Positions 7,991 through 18,570 are shown, numbered from the stretch's first letter. The stretch is DNA of 47,812 bases from Opitutia bacterium UBA7441 (GCA_002480015.1 DLQD01000023.1:1-47812), one strand, 5' to 3'. Notes: generated by a model from the letters alone, not told the origin. Numbers and translations: made by a program.

Positions 7991-8010
7991 AATTTAATCT
8001 TTATTAAATT
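7991..8010. promoter_or_regulatory. AT-rich inverted repeat upstream of a PEP-CTERM gene
   Basis: AATTTAAT (7991-7998) and ATTAAATT (8003-8010) form a perfect 8-bp inverted repeat with a CTTT spacer, ending 18 bp before the ATG at 8029. It may be an operator or a weak leader hairpin; no supported promoter boxes were identified. Confidence 0.35.
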
Positions 8011-8028
8011 TATGATAAACAACAATTT

Positions 8029-8637
8029 ATGAAAAACCTAAGAATACTAAGCACACTTCTACTTCTATTGGCATTATGTGGTAACGCAAATGCAGGCATT
8101 GTGGTTACGCAAATCAACGGCTTAATGGAATCAGCTAGCATACAGGACCAGTTAGGGACCACGTACCAGATTTATTTTCAATATGGAAGCTACGATTCAG
8201 TTCCAGACCTTGACAAAACACCATGGTTCACAGGCGATCGGGACAATAACACTCTAGCAACGGACTTGGCGAACGCTCTCGCAGCTGAGCTCAATGCTTT
8301 CAATGTCGCACAAGTGCAAGACGCGAATCAACATAGGCAATATGAATACCGCTTCGCGTACACATCATTTGGCGCTGGAGAGTTATTTGGAAACCCGAGT
8401 ACAGATACTGTTGAAATTTCCTACTACAGTTACGCTGACAATTATGGTGATCCATCCCCACCACCCAGTGAAGCTTGGTATGTATACGATCAAAACATGA
8501 ATTCGACTATTTCGTATGAACAAGTATATGCGTATGGGAACGCTATCGTTCCTGAGCCTTCGACCTACGCTGCGATCTTTGGCGGTCTAGCGCTGACAGT
8601 TGCAACGATGCGCCGCAAGGGGCGCCCCACCCTTTAA
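8029..8637 (+). CDS. PEP-CTERM sorting domain protein
   Basis: 202 residues. Signal peptide MKNLRILSTLLLLLALCGNANA, then a mostly polar middle domain rich in Tyr, Asn and Asp (for example FGNPSTDTVEISYYSYADNYGD) with no recognised fold, and a C-terminal PEP-CTERM tripartite signal: VPEPSTYAAIFGG, a short hydrophobic stretch, and MRRKGR. It is probably surface-attached through an exosortase encoded elsewhere. It is flanked by an ISAs1 remnant upstream and a phage-gene fragment downstream, with lower GC than the housekeeping genes. This suggests it sits in, or came with, an unstable segment. Confidence 0.8.
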   Translation: MKNLRILSTLLLLLALCGNANAGIVVTQINGLMESASIQDQLGTTYQIYFQYGSYDSVPDLDKTPWFTGDRDNNTLATDLANALAAELNAFNVAQVQDANQHRQYEYRFAYTSFGAGELFGNPSTDTVEISYYSYADNYGDPSPPPSEAWYVYDQNMNSTISYEQVYAYGNAIVPEPSTYAAIFGGLALTVATMRRKGRPTL

Positions 8638-8909
8638 GCTTTAACGCTTTTACCCTTTTTTCTTAACGGAATGAAGGGCAAAAAAGGGAAGGGAAGTTTG
8701 CAGACGGCGTTCTTGAGCTTATTGAGGTTGCCCCGGAGGCGCTCCCAAGTGTCCTCCATGGTGTTGAACAGCTCGTTCTGGAGCATGAGGTTACCCCGGC
8801 CACCTTCGTCGAGGATCCAACCAAGCGTGTCAGGATCGAAGTCGACGGGGATGGGCGACAGCTGATTGTCGCGGGGGTGTGGGCGGATGATGGTGCGTTG
8901 GACTCCCAT
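8634..8909 (-). pseudogene. Mu gp29-like (DUF935) portal protein, N-terminal remnant
   Basis: 91 codons from the ATG at 8909. The section HPRDNQLSPI, FDPDTLGWILDEGGRGNLML, then QNELFNTMEDTWERLRGNLNKLKNAV resembles the N-terminal region of Mu-like portal proteins (ltpd.l..il..ae.Gdl..q..Lfe.m...d..l...l..rk.av). The family has about 400-500 residues; here the frame ends in a low-complexity tail (LPFPFLPFIPLRKKG) unrelated to the family. No other phage genes are nearby. I read it as a truncated phage relic; the assignment is moderate. Confidence 0.4.
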
Positions 8910-9268
8910 TTGGAAATGGCCTGAACGGATCGAGGCGAAGGATAGGTTTTTGTTATAGTGGCTGACGCCCGTTAAGGGTTCGCCTCACTCCTCGGCACTC
9001 CATGCCGGTTGTTCCTCCCTCCGGCCTGCGATCACGTATGTTTATACGCTCCCTTGGCCCTCAGTCGTCAAAGCCGACAGCATCGCACCTTCAGACCCTT
9101 CCTAAAGAAAAGGCCACGCGGATGAGACGTGGCCTGATGATTAGCGCAAAGGCGCTAGATTGCGGAGCCTATTTGAGGGCGATTCAAAAGGAAAACTTGA
9201 AGAAGCCCGTAATCTCGGCAATCAAGAACAGCTAGGTAATCTGATCCGAATATCCAAATATTAGCAAT
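8910..9268. other. Intergenic stretch before gltX
   Basis: No supported gene is present. It contains one strong hairpin at 9111-9135. An open frame in 9002-9235 has no recognisable protein features and is not annotated. Confidence 0.5.
9111..9135 (-). terminator. Terminator-like hairpin upstream of gltX
   Basis: AGGCCACG (9111-9118) pairs with CGTGGCCT (9128-9135) around a 9-nt loop. On the minus strand it is followed by UUUUCUUU, as in an intrinsic terminator, but no intact minus-strand gene ends here. It may be left from a lost gene or may insulate gltX. Confidence 0.45.
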
Positions 9269-10633
<1,365 letters not shown>

Positions 10634-10653
10634 GCGCTTGCCAGTATATAGAC

Positions 10654-10678
10654 TCGATACATGCAGAGCATGTATCGA
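10654..10678. terminator. Perfect hairpin between convergent gltX and lepA
   Basis: TCGATACATGC (10654-10664) and GCATGTATCGA (10668-10678) form an 11-bp perfect stem with an AGA loop, 20 bp after the gltX stop and just past the lepA stop. There is no U tract on either strand. It could be a bidirectional 3'-end structure. A second small stem (AGACCTC/GAGGTCT, 10681-10705) overlaps the lepA stop. Confidence 0.5.
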
Positions 10679-10685
10679 CAAGACC

Positions 10686-12494
10686 TCACCCTCCGTCGGA
10701 GGTCTTTAGAATTTTGATAAAGGCGTCCTGCGGGATGGAGACACTGCCGATGTTCTTCATGCGCTTCTTGCCCTCTTTTTGCTTCTCGAGGAGTTTACGC
10801 TTACGGGAAATGTCGCCGCCGTAGCACTTGGCCGTCACATCCTTGCGGTAAGCGCTGATCGTCTCGCGTGCAACGACGTTCGAGCCGACCGCCGCTTGGA
10901 TGGCGATTTTAAACATCTGCTTAGGGAGAATCTCCTTCAATCGCTTACAAAGGGCGCGGCCGCGACCCTCGGCTTTGTCGATATGAACAATGGAAGAGAA
11001 TGCGTCGACTGGCTCCTGGTTCACGCGGATGTCGAGGCGGCAGAGCTTGGCTTTTTCGTAGCCAGCCATCTCATAGTCCATCGAGCCGTAGCCATGGGTA
11101 ATGCTTTTGAGACGGTCGTTAAAATCGATCAGAATTTCATTGAGCGGCACACGGCAGACGAGCATGACGCGCTGGGCGTCGATCGTCTCGGTGTGTTCAC
11201 AGATACCGCGTTTCTCGGAGACGAGGGCGAGCACATCGCCGATCGAATCACTCGGGGTGTGGATCGAGGCGTTGATCATCGGCTCTTCGATACACTCGAT
11301 CTCCGCGGGATCGGGCAAGTGGACCGGATTATGCACCTCGACCTGAGCGCCGTCCGTTTTAGTGACGAGGTAGACCACGCTTGGATAGGTGGAGATGACA
11401 TCGAGGTCATACTCTCGGCGGATGCGTTCCTGGATGATCTCCATGTGGAGCAAGCCAAGGAAGCCACACCGGAAGCCGAAACCGAGGGCGACGGAATTTT
11501 CCGACTGATAGACAAAGGCGGCATCGTTGAGGCGCAGTTTGCCCATGCCGGCTTTGAGTTTGTTGTAATCGTTTGTGTCGATCGGGTAGATGCCGCTAAA
11601 GACCATCGGCCGGACTTCTTTATAGCCAGGCAACATCTCCTTAGTAGGATTCGCGCTATGGGTGATGGTGTCGCCGAGTTTGAGCTCGGCCACATCGCGG
11701 AGATTGGTCACTACATAGCCCACGTCCCCGGCTCTCAGGGTGTCCTGCTTGGTCATCGCAGGGGAAAATTTGCCAACTTCTTTGACCTGCATCTTACGCT
11801 CGTCGCTCATGGTGATGATCTGGTCGTTCATCTTCACCTCTCCCGAGAAGACACGCACGTAGCAGATCACACCTTTATAGGCATCGTAAATGCAGTCAAA
11901 AATCAGCATACGCAGCCCCTCGACGTCCGCCCAGCGGGGCTTGGGGACACGGGCCACGGCGGCTTCAAGGAGATCTTCGATCCCGATACCGGTTTTGCCA
12001 CTGGTCAAAACTGCCTCGTCAGCGGGAATGGCCAGGACATCTTCAAGCTGCACCATAATCGCGGGCACGTCGGCGCTTGGCAGATCCACTTTGTTGATCA
12101 CGGGGATAATTTCCAGGCCCTGCTCTAACGCGAGATGGGCGTTGGCCACGGTCTGCGCCTCGATGCCTTGGGCTGCATCGATCAGCAGCATGGCGCCCTC
12201 ACAGGCCGCCAGACTGCGTGAGACCTCGTAAGAGAAATCGACGTGCCCTGGAGTGTCGATCAGGTTGAAGGCGTAGTCTTGACCATCCTTCGCTCGGTAG
12301 ATCATGGAAACGGGGTGGCTCTTGATCGTGATGCCGCGCTCTCGCTCCAGATCCATCGAATCGAGCAGCTGCGCCTTCATATCGCGCATTTCCACTGTGC
12401 GCGTCAGTTCGAGAATACGGTCGGAAAGCGTCGTCTTACCGTGATCCACGTGGGCGATGATGCAGAAATTGCGAGTATGGTTGAGGTCTGTCAT
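10686..12494 (-). CDS. lepA: Elongation factor 4 (back-translocating GTPase LepA)
   Basis: 602 residues, the normal length. GTPase motifs: G1 AHVDHGKTTL, the switch I region with RGITIK, G3 DTPGHVDF, G4 NKVDLP. The EF4-specific C-terminal domain ends with RKRKLLEKQKEGKKRMK and IPQDAFIKILK, the typical LepA tail. It acts on ribosomes, promoting back-translocation or rescue under stress. It is divergent from purD with 101 bp between the two starts. Confidence 0.98.
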   Translation of the reverse strand: MTDLNHTRNFCIIAHVDHGKTTLSDRILELTRTVEMRDMKAQLLDSMDLERERGITIKSHPVSMIYRAKDGQDYAFNLIDTPGHVDFSYEVSRSLAACEGAMLLIDAAQGIEAQTVANAHLALEQGLEIIPVINKVDLPSADVPAIMVQLEDVLAIPADEAVLTSGKTGIGIEDLLEAAVARVPKPRWADVEGLRMLIFDCIYDAYKGVICYVRVFSGEVKMNDQIITMSDERKMQVKEVGKFSPAMTKQDTLRAGDVGYVVTNLRDVAELKLGDTITHSANPTKEMLPGYKEVRPMVFSGIYPIDTNDYNKLKAGMGKLRLNDAAFVYQSENSVALGFGFRCGFLGLLHMEIIQERIRREYDLDVISTYPSVVYLVTKTDGAQVEVHNPVHLPDPAEIECIEEPMINASIHTPSDSIGDVLALVSEKRGICEHTETIDAQRVMLVCRVPLNEILIDFNDRLKSITHGYGSMDYEMAGYEKAKLCRLDIRVNQEPVDAFSSIVHIDKAEGRGRALCKRLKEILPKQMFKIAIQAAVGSNVVARETISAYRKDVTAKCYGGDISRKRKLLEKQKEGKKRMKNIGSVSIPQDAFIKILKTSDGG

Positions 12495-12595
12495 AAGCGG
12501 GAACGCGCTAAAATCACGGTCTGCGGGAAAAGTTCAACCCTCTTTCTTGAAAACGAACTTTACCTGCGCCGTCGATTCTGGGAACTTCGCAGCTT

Positions 12596-13882
12596 ATGTC
12601 AGACACACCCAAGATCAACATCCTCGTCGTCGGCTCTGGTGGCCGTGAACACGCCCTCGTCCAAAAATGCCTGCAAAGCCCCATGGCCGATTTGGTGATC
12701 GCCGCCCCGGGCAACGGTGGCATGGCCTCTGAGGTGCAATGTTTCGACGTTTCCGTCGAGGATATCCCCGGCCTAGTCGGCCTGGCAGAGCAACATTCAG
12801 TCGGCCTGGTTGTCGTGGGCCCAGAAGTTCCTCTCAGCCTCGGCCTCGTCGATGCGCTGGCCGAGGTCGGCATACCCGCCTACGGACCGAACAAAGACGG
12901 TGCCCAACTCGAATCAAGTAAAGCCTTCTGCAAAGACTTTTTTGCGCGTCACAACATCCCGACCGCCGCCTACGGCACCTTCACAGAAGTGGCCCCCGCC
13001 CTTGCCTACCTCGCAGAGCACCCCGCGCCCATCGTGATTAAAGCCAGCGGCCTCGCCGCAGGTAAGGGGGTGATCATGGCCGAGACGCAGGATGAGGCCG
13101 TCGCCGCAATCAAAGATATGCTTGAGGGCGACGCCTTCGGCAGCAGCGGCAAGGAAATCGTGATCGAAGAGACCCTCTACGGCGAAGAAGCCTCTATACA
13201 CGTTATCGCCTCGGGCGAAGACTTCGTCTGCCTGCCCCCCAGCCAAGACCACAAACGCGTGGGCGAAGGCGACACTGGCCTAAACACCGGCGGCATGGGC
13301 GCCTACACGCCAACCAGCCGTGTCACCCCTGCGATGCAGGCTGAGATCGAAGAAAAAGTCATCAAGCCCACCCTGGCTGGCCTTAAGGCTGATGGGATCA
13401 ACTATTGCGGCACTCTCTACGCCGGCCTCATGCTCACGGACAAGGGCATCAAAGTGCTCGAATACAACGTCCGCTTCGGCGACCCCGAGACCCAAGTACT
13501 CCTGCCCATGGTGGCCGATGACCTCGTGCCTGTGCTTCTCGCCACCGCCAAAGGTGCGCCTCTACCCGCCCAGCTTCATTTTCGCGAGGGCGCGGCTATT
13601 GTCATCGTGCTCGCTGCCGGCGGCTACCCGGGCACCTATGCCAAGGGCGAAGCGATCCACCTCCCTGAATACATACCCGACCACAGCGCAATTGTACATG
13701 CGGGCACCACACTCGACCAAGACGGCACGATTCGAACCGCCGGTGGCCGCGTAATGGGGGTCAGCGCACACGCAGCCACTCTGAAAGATGCCGCCGAGCT
13801 CGCCTATTCCGTCTGCGACGCGATAGACTTCAAAGACAAATACCTGCGCCGCGATATCGGGCACCGCGAGCTGAGCCGCTGA
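12596..13882 (+). CDS. purD: Phosphoribosylamine--glycine ligase
   Basis: 428 residues, standard length. It begins with the nucleotide-binding loop NILVVGSGGREHAL and has the ATP-grasp segment PIVIKASGLAAGKGVI, the signature LPPSQDHKR..EGDTGLNTGGMGAY, and the metal/substrate segment EYNVRFGDPETQVLLP. It ligates glycine to phosphoribosylamine in the second step of de novo purine synthesis, in the cytoplasm. It is followed on the same strand by a phosphatase gene after 51 bp and may be cotranscribed with it. Confidence 0.98.
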   Translation: MSDTPKINILVVGSGGREHALVQKCLQSPMADLVIAAPGNGGMASEVQCFDVSVEDIPGLVGLAEQHSVGLVVVGPEVPLSLGLVDALAEVGIPAYGPNKDGAQLESSKAFCKDFFARHNIPTAAYGTFTEVAPALAYLAEHPAPIVIKASGLAAGKGVIMAETQDEAVAAIKDMLEGDAFGSSGKEIVIEETLYGEEASIHVIASGEDFVCLPPSQDHKRVGEGDTGLNTGGMGAYTPTSRVTPAMQAEIEEKVIKPTLAGLKADGINYCGTLYAGLMLTDKGIKVLEYNVRFGDPETQVLLPMVADDLVPVLLATAKGAPLPAQLHFREGAAIVIVLAAGGYPGTYAKGEAIHLPEYIPDHSAIVHAGTTLDQDGTIRTAGGRVMGVSAHAATLKDAAELAYSVCDAIDFKDKYLRRDIGHRELSR

Positions 13883-13933
13883 TAAGGCGACGCTTTACAA
13901 AACAGTCAAAGACGATAGTCTTACCACTCTACC

Positions 13934-14419
13934 ATGCGCACGAAACGCAAGCTCATACTCACCATCTGCACGGGCAACATCTGCCGGAGCCCGATGGCTG
14001 AAAAGCTTTTACAGCATGCCCTAGCCGCGCAGGACGCTCCCCTCAACCAGCTCCAAGTCGCGTCCGCCGGCGTCGCCGCCGGTTATGGAGATCCAGCCTC
14101 AGCCAATTCCGTGGCTGCGCTCAAAAAAGTGCAACTCGATCTTACCAGCCACAAGAGCCAGCCCGTGACTGATGATCTAATCAAAGAAGCCTTCGTTATT
14201 TTCGGCATGACCCAGTCGCACCTCGACATCCTGCGCCACTACCATCACGACTTGCCCGAGCGCGTGCACCTCTTCCGTGAATTTATGGGCCCGGAGCACG
14301 ACCCGGAGATACCGGACCCCTACGGCCAAAATTATGCCGCTTATGCCGCCTGCTTTGATTCAATGGCCGAAGCGATCCCTTCGCTCATTACGTATCTAAA
14401 AAACGAATACACAGGGTAA
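13934..14419 (+). CDS. Low-molecular-weight protein-tyrosine-phosphatase-like protein
   Basis: 161 residues. The P-loop CTGNICRSP near the N-terminus is the CX5R(S/T) active site with catalytic Cys, and the general-acid Asp is in EIPDPYGQ near the C-terminus. Either protein tyrosine phosphatase or arsenate reductase activity is possible for this fold; the DPY motif favours the phosphatase. Substrates may include sugar-synthesis tyrosine kinases or protein arginine phosphate, unknown here. It follows purD and is 6 bp upstream of a MIF-like gene, so they probably form one transcript. Confidence 0.88.
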   Translation: MRTKRKLILTICTGNICRSPMAEKLLQHALAAQDAPLNQLQVASAGVAAGYGDPASANSVAALKKVQLDLTSHKSQPVTDDLIKEAFVIFGMTQSHLDILRHYHHDLPERVHLFREFMGPEHDPEIPDPYGQNYAAYAACFDSMAEAIPSLITYLKNEYTG

Positions 14420-14425
14420 CCCACC

Positions 14426-14770
14426 ATGCCACTCATTCACGTCACCTCGAATCTCACGCTCTCCGACGCAGAGAAAAGCAACGCGCTCAAAACGCTTTCT
14501 CAGGCCGTGGCAGAGCTCTTGGACAAACCGGAAAAAATCGTCATGACCAGTTGGACAACTGCCAAGATGACAATGGCCGGCACAGACGCTCCGACGGCAT
14601 TTGTCGAACTGCGTGCCATACGCCTGCCCGAGGACGCCCCCGGCAAGTTAAGCAAAGAACTCTGCGAACGCCTCAGCCTGACAGTCGACATCCGCGCCGA
14701 CCGCATCTTTTTAAATTTCTCCGACATCGAGCCCGGCAAATGGGGCTGGGACGGAAAAACCTTTGGGTAA
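14426..14770 (+). CDS. MIF-like tautomerase family protein
   Basis: 114 residues, matching macrophage migration inhibitory factor homologues. After Met removal the catalytic proline would be N-terminal (MPLIHVTSNL). The C-terminal signature GKWGWDGKTFG corresponds to the NWGWNGSTFA ending of the family. Members tautomerise phenylpyruvate-like keto acids; the physiological substrate in bacteria is not known. It lies 6 bp downstream of the phosphatase gene and ends 2 bp from the convergent hemW stop. Confidence 0.85.
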   Translation: MPLIHVTSNLTLSDAEKSNALKTLSQAVAELLDKPEKIVMTSWTTAKMTMAGTDAPTAFVELRAIRLPEDAPGKLSKELCERLSLTVDIRADRIFLNFSDIEPGKWGWDGKTFG

Positions 14771-14772
14771 CT

Positions 14773-15918
14773 CTAGATATCCAACAAAGCACTGCCGATA
14801 GCATCGCAGAGCAAGCGGCCCCGGTGCGTCAGCCAGTAGTGCGGCCCTTTCGATTCGACCAGGCCTTCCGACTCGAAACGTCGCAGTGCGGCCTCTAATT
14901 CGCGACGATGGGCGGACGCGTGAAAGCGCTCCTGCAGCACATCGAGGTCAACGCCTGCGTTCATGCGCAGACCGAAGATGATCGAATCGGCGAGCAACAA
15001 ATCATCATCCAGTTCGACACGCTCTGTTTTGGGATATACACCCGACTCCAGCGCCGCGCACCAATGGTCCAGATTGGCCGGGCGCTGGTAGCGCTCGCCC
15101 CCATATTGACTCGCTGCAGAGGGGCCGCAGCCGAGCCATTCATGCATGCACCACGTATTCGTGTTATGAATACATTCGGCGCCCGCTTGAGCGAAGTTCG
15201 AGATCTCGTATTGTGCGTAGCCGAGTTCATTTAACAGCTCCCAGCCACGTTCGTAGAATCGCAGCTCCTTTTCCTCATCAATGGAGACCTTGCCTTGAGA
15301 GAGCTTTACGTAGAGCGCGGTATCTTCTTCGAAGGTCAGGCAATAGGTCGAGAGATGGGTAGGTGCCAGCCGTGCAGCCTCGCGGATGTCTGCCTCCCAC
15401 TGCTCAATACTCTGCCCGGGGATAGCGAACATCAGGTCCAGATTCGTCTGCGGAAAACCTGCCGCCTGCACCCGCTCCCAGGCAGTATAGATCTGCTTCG
15501 GGCTGTGTAGGCGACCGAGGGATTGGAGAAGCTGGGGGTCGAAGCTTTGCACGCCCATTGAAATTCGCGTCACCCCAAGATCGCGCAGCACTTCCAGCTT
15601 ATCAGCCTTCACGGTCGAAGGCGCCATCTCAATCGTCCACTCGAGCGGCGGCTCGGCCAAACGACTGAGCAGGGAACGCCCCAAGCGCTCCAAATCTCCA
15701 GCCGCAAGAAGGCCGGGTGTGCCCCCACCCCAGAAGACGGTTTCGACGAAACGGTCCTTCGGAATCTGTGCGAACTCCAAATCCATAGCGTCAAGGTAGC
15801 GGTCTAAATCTCTACGGTGCGGCTTTTCCTGGTAGAAGGCACAAAAATCACAGGTTGAAGCACAAAAAGGCACATGGCAGTAGATACCTAAAGGAAGCGT
15901 GCTCGGGGTGCTATGCAT
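14773..15918 (-). CDS. hemW: Radical SAM heme chaperone HemW
   Basis: 381 residues. The radical SAM cluster motif is CX3CX2C in CHVPFCASTCDFCAF; the Phe after the third Cys (CAF) is typical of HemW, where coproporphyrinogen dehydrogenase HemN has a fourth Cys. Then TVFWGGGTPGLL, the SAM-binding GGG, RISMGVQSF, and the HemN C-terminal domain (LLLADSIIFGLRMNAGVDL). HemW binds heme and helps insert it into respiratory enzymes. The gene is alone between the convergent MIF-like gene and the minus-strand peptidase pair. Confidence 0.92.
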   Translation of the reverse strand: MHSTPSTLPLGIYCHVPFCASTCDFCAFYQEKPHRRDLDRYLDAMDLEFAQIPKDRFVETVFWGGGTPGLLAAGDLERLGRSLLSRLAEPPLEWTIEMAPSTVKADKLEVLRDLGVTRISMGVQSFDPQLLQSLGRLHSPKQIYTAWERVQAAGFPQTNLDLMFAIPGQSIEQWEADIREAARLAPTHLSTYCLTFEEDTALYVKLSQGKVSIDEEKELRFYERGWELLNELGYAQYEISNFAQAGAECIHNTNTWCMHEWLGCGPSAASQYGGERYQRPANLDHWCAALESGVYPKTERVELDDDLLLADSIIFGLRMNAGVDLDVLQERFHASAHRRELEAALRRFESEGLVESKGPHYWLTHRGRLLCDAIGSALLDI

Positions 15919-16017
15919 GAGAATGTAAGAGAAAAGCTGCCCAGTTTAAGCCCATGAATCCAATCGTCTACCGGCAAGATGACTCGGCTGCGCTTTCCAT
16001 CGATTCACCCTGCCCAG

Positions 16018-17403
16018 CTACGCCACCACAGGCGGCAAGGCTATGTTTTTAATTATCTGCTCGAAGGCCGCGATCGCATTGTCCATGAGTGCGAGGCTGA
16101 AACTTTCGTCGGGAGCGTGCAGGTTATCGACGGGCGTAAAAAGACCGATCATGAGCGCATCAAGCCCCGCGCGTTTTTTGAAGTCGGCAATCACGGGTAT
16201 ACTGCCCCCCTCGCGCAGATAGATCGGGGCTCTACCAAACTGATCACCAATCGCGACATCGGCCGCTTTAAAAGCACGTGCCAAAGCTGCCGGCTGATCA
16301 GCCGGGGTATTCGGACGCTCGGGCGGCACGACCAGGTAGGCCTCCGCGATGCCACCTTCACGGAAAGTAAGCCTGACGCCATCCGGGCAGCGCTCTTTAA
16401 TCGTGGCGATCAATTGCTGTTTAATTTTGCTCGGATCCTGATTGGAAACCAATCGACAGGTAATCTTGGCAAAGGCCTCGCTCGGGATGACTGTCTTGGA
16501 ACCTTCACCTTGGTAACCACCGCCGATACCATTGAATTCAAGGGTGGGACCGAAGCGCACTGCTTCAAGCGGACTGAGACCATTGGCCGGATAAAACGCA
16601 GGCACGTCGAGCATTTGGCGATAGCTCTCAACCGTCTCGGGGTATCGCTTGAGCTCATCGCGCTCCCAATCAAAGACCGGCAGGACATCATCGTAGAAGC
16701 CGGGCACATTGACTGAACCATCGGGATTGTGCAGCGAAGCGCAGATTTCCATCAAAGCCTGGAGCGGGTTATAGACTGCCCCCCCGTGGATACCGGAGTG
16801 CAGATCTACCTTCGCTCCGCGTAGCTTTATTTCAAAGTCGACGAGTCCCCGCAAAGCGGTGGTGATGACGATTTGCTCGGTATTTGGGCTGCCGGTATCG
16901 GAGACCAACATGAAGTCGGCTTTCGAGAGACGCGCCGCATATTGGTCAAAAAACTGAGGCATGCTCGGGCTGCCGATCTCCTCCTCACCCTCGATTACAT
17001 AGGTGATGTTGAGCGGCAGGTCAGGGTTTTCTTCGAGGACGCGGGAGAGTGCCGCCATGTGCACGATAGTGGGGCCTTTGTTATCGGCAGTGCCGCGACC
17101 GTAGAGGCGGCCATCGCGTTCCGTCGGCTCAAAAGGGGCATCTGTCCAGAGAGCGAAAGGATCTGCAGGCTGGACATCGTAGTGCCCGTATAGGACCACA
17201 TGCGGCCAGTCCGGCGAGCCCAGCCGCTCGGCGAGGAGTATGGGATGCAAATCAGTTGCAACGACCTCAACGGTAAAGCCCAGTTGCTTGAGTAGACTGG
17301 CAGCATATTCGCGGGCACCGCGCATACCTTCAGCGTAGGCAGGGTCCGTTGAAACGGAGGGAAAACGGATATATTCTTTAAGAGCTTCGACAGGATGGCG
17401 CAT
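16018..17403 (-). CDS. M20 family metallopeptidase (dipeptidase-type)
   Basis: 461 residues from the ATG at 17403. An alternative ATG at 17430 lies inside the previous gene and adds only MKFIKTAKC, so the inner start is preferred. Zinc-site motifs of the M20 family: YGHYDVQPAD, GRGTADNKG, EGEEEIGSPS and VSDTGSP (usually DSG). The dimerisation-domain HSGIHGG and the final DNLHAPDESF match carnosinase/CPG2-like dipeptidases. It probably hydrolyses dipeptides or N-acylated amino acids in the cytoplasm. It starts 5 bp after the stop of the M48 peptidase gene, forming a two-gene operon. Confidence 0.92.
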   Translation of the reverse strand: MRHPVEALKEYIRFPSVSTDPAYAEGMRGAREYAASLLKQLGFTVEVVATDLHPILLAERLGSPDWPHVVLYGHYDVQPADPFALWTDAPFEPTERDGRLYGRGTADNKGPTIVHMAALSRVLEENPDLPLNITYVIEGEEEIGSPSMPQFFDQYAARLSKADFMLVSDTGSPNTEQIVITTALRGLVDFEIKLRGAKVDLHSGIHGGAVYNPLQALMEICASLHNPDGSVNVPGFYDDVLPVFDWERDELKRYPETVESYRQMLDVPAFYPANGLSPLEAVRFGPTLEFNGIGGGYQGEGSKTVIPSEAFAKITCRLVSNQDPSKIKQQLIATIKERCPDGVRLTFREGGIAEAYLVVPPERPNTPADQPAALARAFKAADVAIGDQFGRAPIYLREGGSIPVIADFKKRAGLDALMIGLFTPVDNLHAPDESFSLALMDNAIAAFEQIIKNIALPPVVA

Positions 17404-17407
17404 ACAC

Positions 17408-18190
17408 TTAGCGGTTTTTATAAATTTCAAGGGCTTTGGGCATCAGTTCGTTCAGCTTACGAATACGAGTAGAACCTGATGGGTGCGTCGAAAGGAACTC
17501 GGGGGGTGCACCATTCTTTTGTGCTTCCATCCGCTCCCAAAAGCCGAGGGCCGCACGCGGGTCGTAACCCGCCTTGGCTGCGTAGATGAGCCCGATCTCA
17601 TCGGCCTCGCTTTCGTGGTAGCGACTGTAGGGCAGCATAACACCAATCGTCGCCCCCGCGCCATAGGCAGCCATAATCAACTGCCGATCTGAGCTATCCA
17701 AGTCACGGGTGCCCATCTGTAATGCGAGCGCACCGCCAGCGGCCAGAACTTGCTGGGAGATACGTTCGTTACCGTGACCCGCCGCGACGTGCGCCACTTC
17801 GTGCCCCATGACGACCGCAAGATCTGCATCACTCTTGACGACTTTGAAAATGCCCGTGTAAACGGCTACTTTACCGCCCGGCATGGCAAATGCGTTGATC
17901 TGCTCGTCATCGTCAAAAACGACGAATTCCCACTGGGCATTCGGCATATCCGGGGCGGCCACATAGGCGATTCGCTCGCCGACGCGACGGGCCATCGCAT
18001 TGTAGGTCGGGTCGGTGGAAATCGGCGTATCCTGTTTTAATTGTCCGAACTGAGCGGCCGCCATTGAGGCAAGCTGCTCCGAAGGCACGAGATGCAGGGC
18101 GGAGCGCCCTGTCTGCGGGACGGTGTGACAGCCAACTAGCGAAAGCATGAGACCCACTAAAAGCGAAGTCAGGAAGTATTTCGTAAACAT
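17408..18190 (-). CDS. M48 family metalloprotease, lipoprotein
   Basis: 260 residues from the ATG at 18190; the upstream in-frame start adds a non-hydrophobic MRGEGAQFYS and would bury the signal peptide. The lipobox LSLVGC sets the lipidated Cys, followed by HTVPQTGRSALHLVP, typical of YggG/LoiP-type periplasmic peptidases. The zinc motif HEVAH lies in DADLAVVMGHEVAHVAAGHG, with the third ligand Glu in SEADEIGL. It is expected to degrade damaged envelope proteins from the inner face of the outer membrane or the periplasm. It is first gene of the pair with the M20 peptidase. Confidence 0.92.
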   Translation of the reverse strand: MFTKYFLTSLLVGLMLSLVGCHTVPQTGRSALHLVPSEQLASMAAAQFGQLKQDTPISTDPTYNAMARRVGERIAYVAAPDMPNAQWEFVVFDDDEQINAFAMPGGKVAVYTGIFKVVKSDADLAVVMGHEVAHVAAGHGNERISQQVLAAGGALALQMGTRDLDSSDRQLIMAAYGAGATIGVMLPYSRYHESEADEIGLIYAAKAGYDPRAALGFWERMEAQKNGAPPEFLSTHPSGSTRIRKLNELMPKALEIYKNR

Positions 18191-18285
18191 GGAATAAAAT
18201 TGAGCGCCTTCCCCGCGCAAAGCAAACTAAGTTCACGACTTTTGTGCTCGTCGACGGGACGGCTCCGCACTAATACAGCCATATT

Positions 18286-18570
18286 ATGGAAAACGAACCA
18301 TTGACCAGTGCAGAAAAAAAGGAGCTCCGAGGCATCGGTCAGAGACTCAAGCCGCACCTCCATATCGGCAAACAAGGGCTCAGCGAAACCGTCCTCGCCG
18401 AGATCGAAGTCGCTCTGACCAAGAACGGTCTAATCAAGATCCGCTTCGAGGCTGAGCGTGCCGCGATCAAAACCTACTGCGCCGAGATTCCGGCCAAGCT
18501 GGGCTGCGAGTATGTGGGCGGGGTCGGTAAGACAGGCATCTTTTTCCGGGACATGCCGGCGGAAGCTTAG
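18286..18570 (+). CDS. yhbY: YhbY family RNA-binding protein (CRM domain)
   Basis: 94 residues consisting of one CRM domain: LTSAEKKELRGIGQRLKPHL, HIGKQGLSETVLAEIE, LIKIRF, and the terminal GKTGIFFR strand. The GxxG-like RNA-binding loop is IGKQG. Such proteins associate with the pre-50S ribosome. It lies 27 bp upstream of the CorA gene and may be cotranscribed. Confidence 0.93.
   Translation: MENEPLTSAEKKELRGIGQRLKPHLHIGKQGLSETVLAEIEVALTKNGLIKIRFEAERAAIKTYCAEIPAKLGCEYVGGVGKTGIFFRDMPAEA

Noticed and set aside
9002..9235. Open frame of 77 codons before gltX
   Set aside because: It crosses a terminator-like hairpin, has no conserved-looking sequence and no promoter.
10779..12128. Open frame of about 450 codons antisense to lepA
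   Set aside because: Shadow of lepA, which is fully supported by motifs along the same span.
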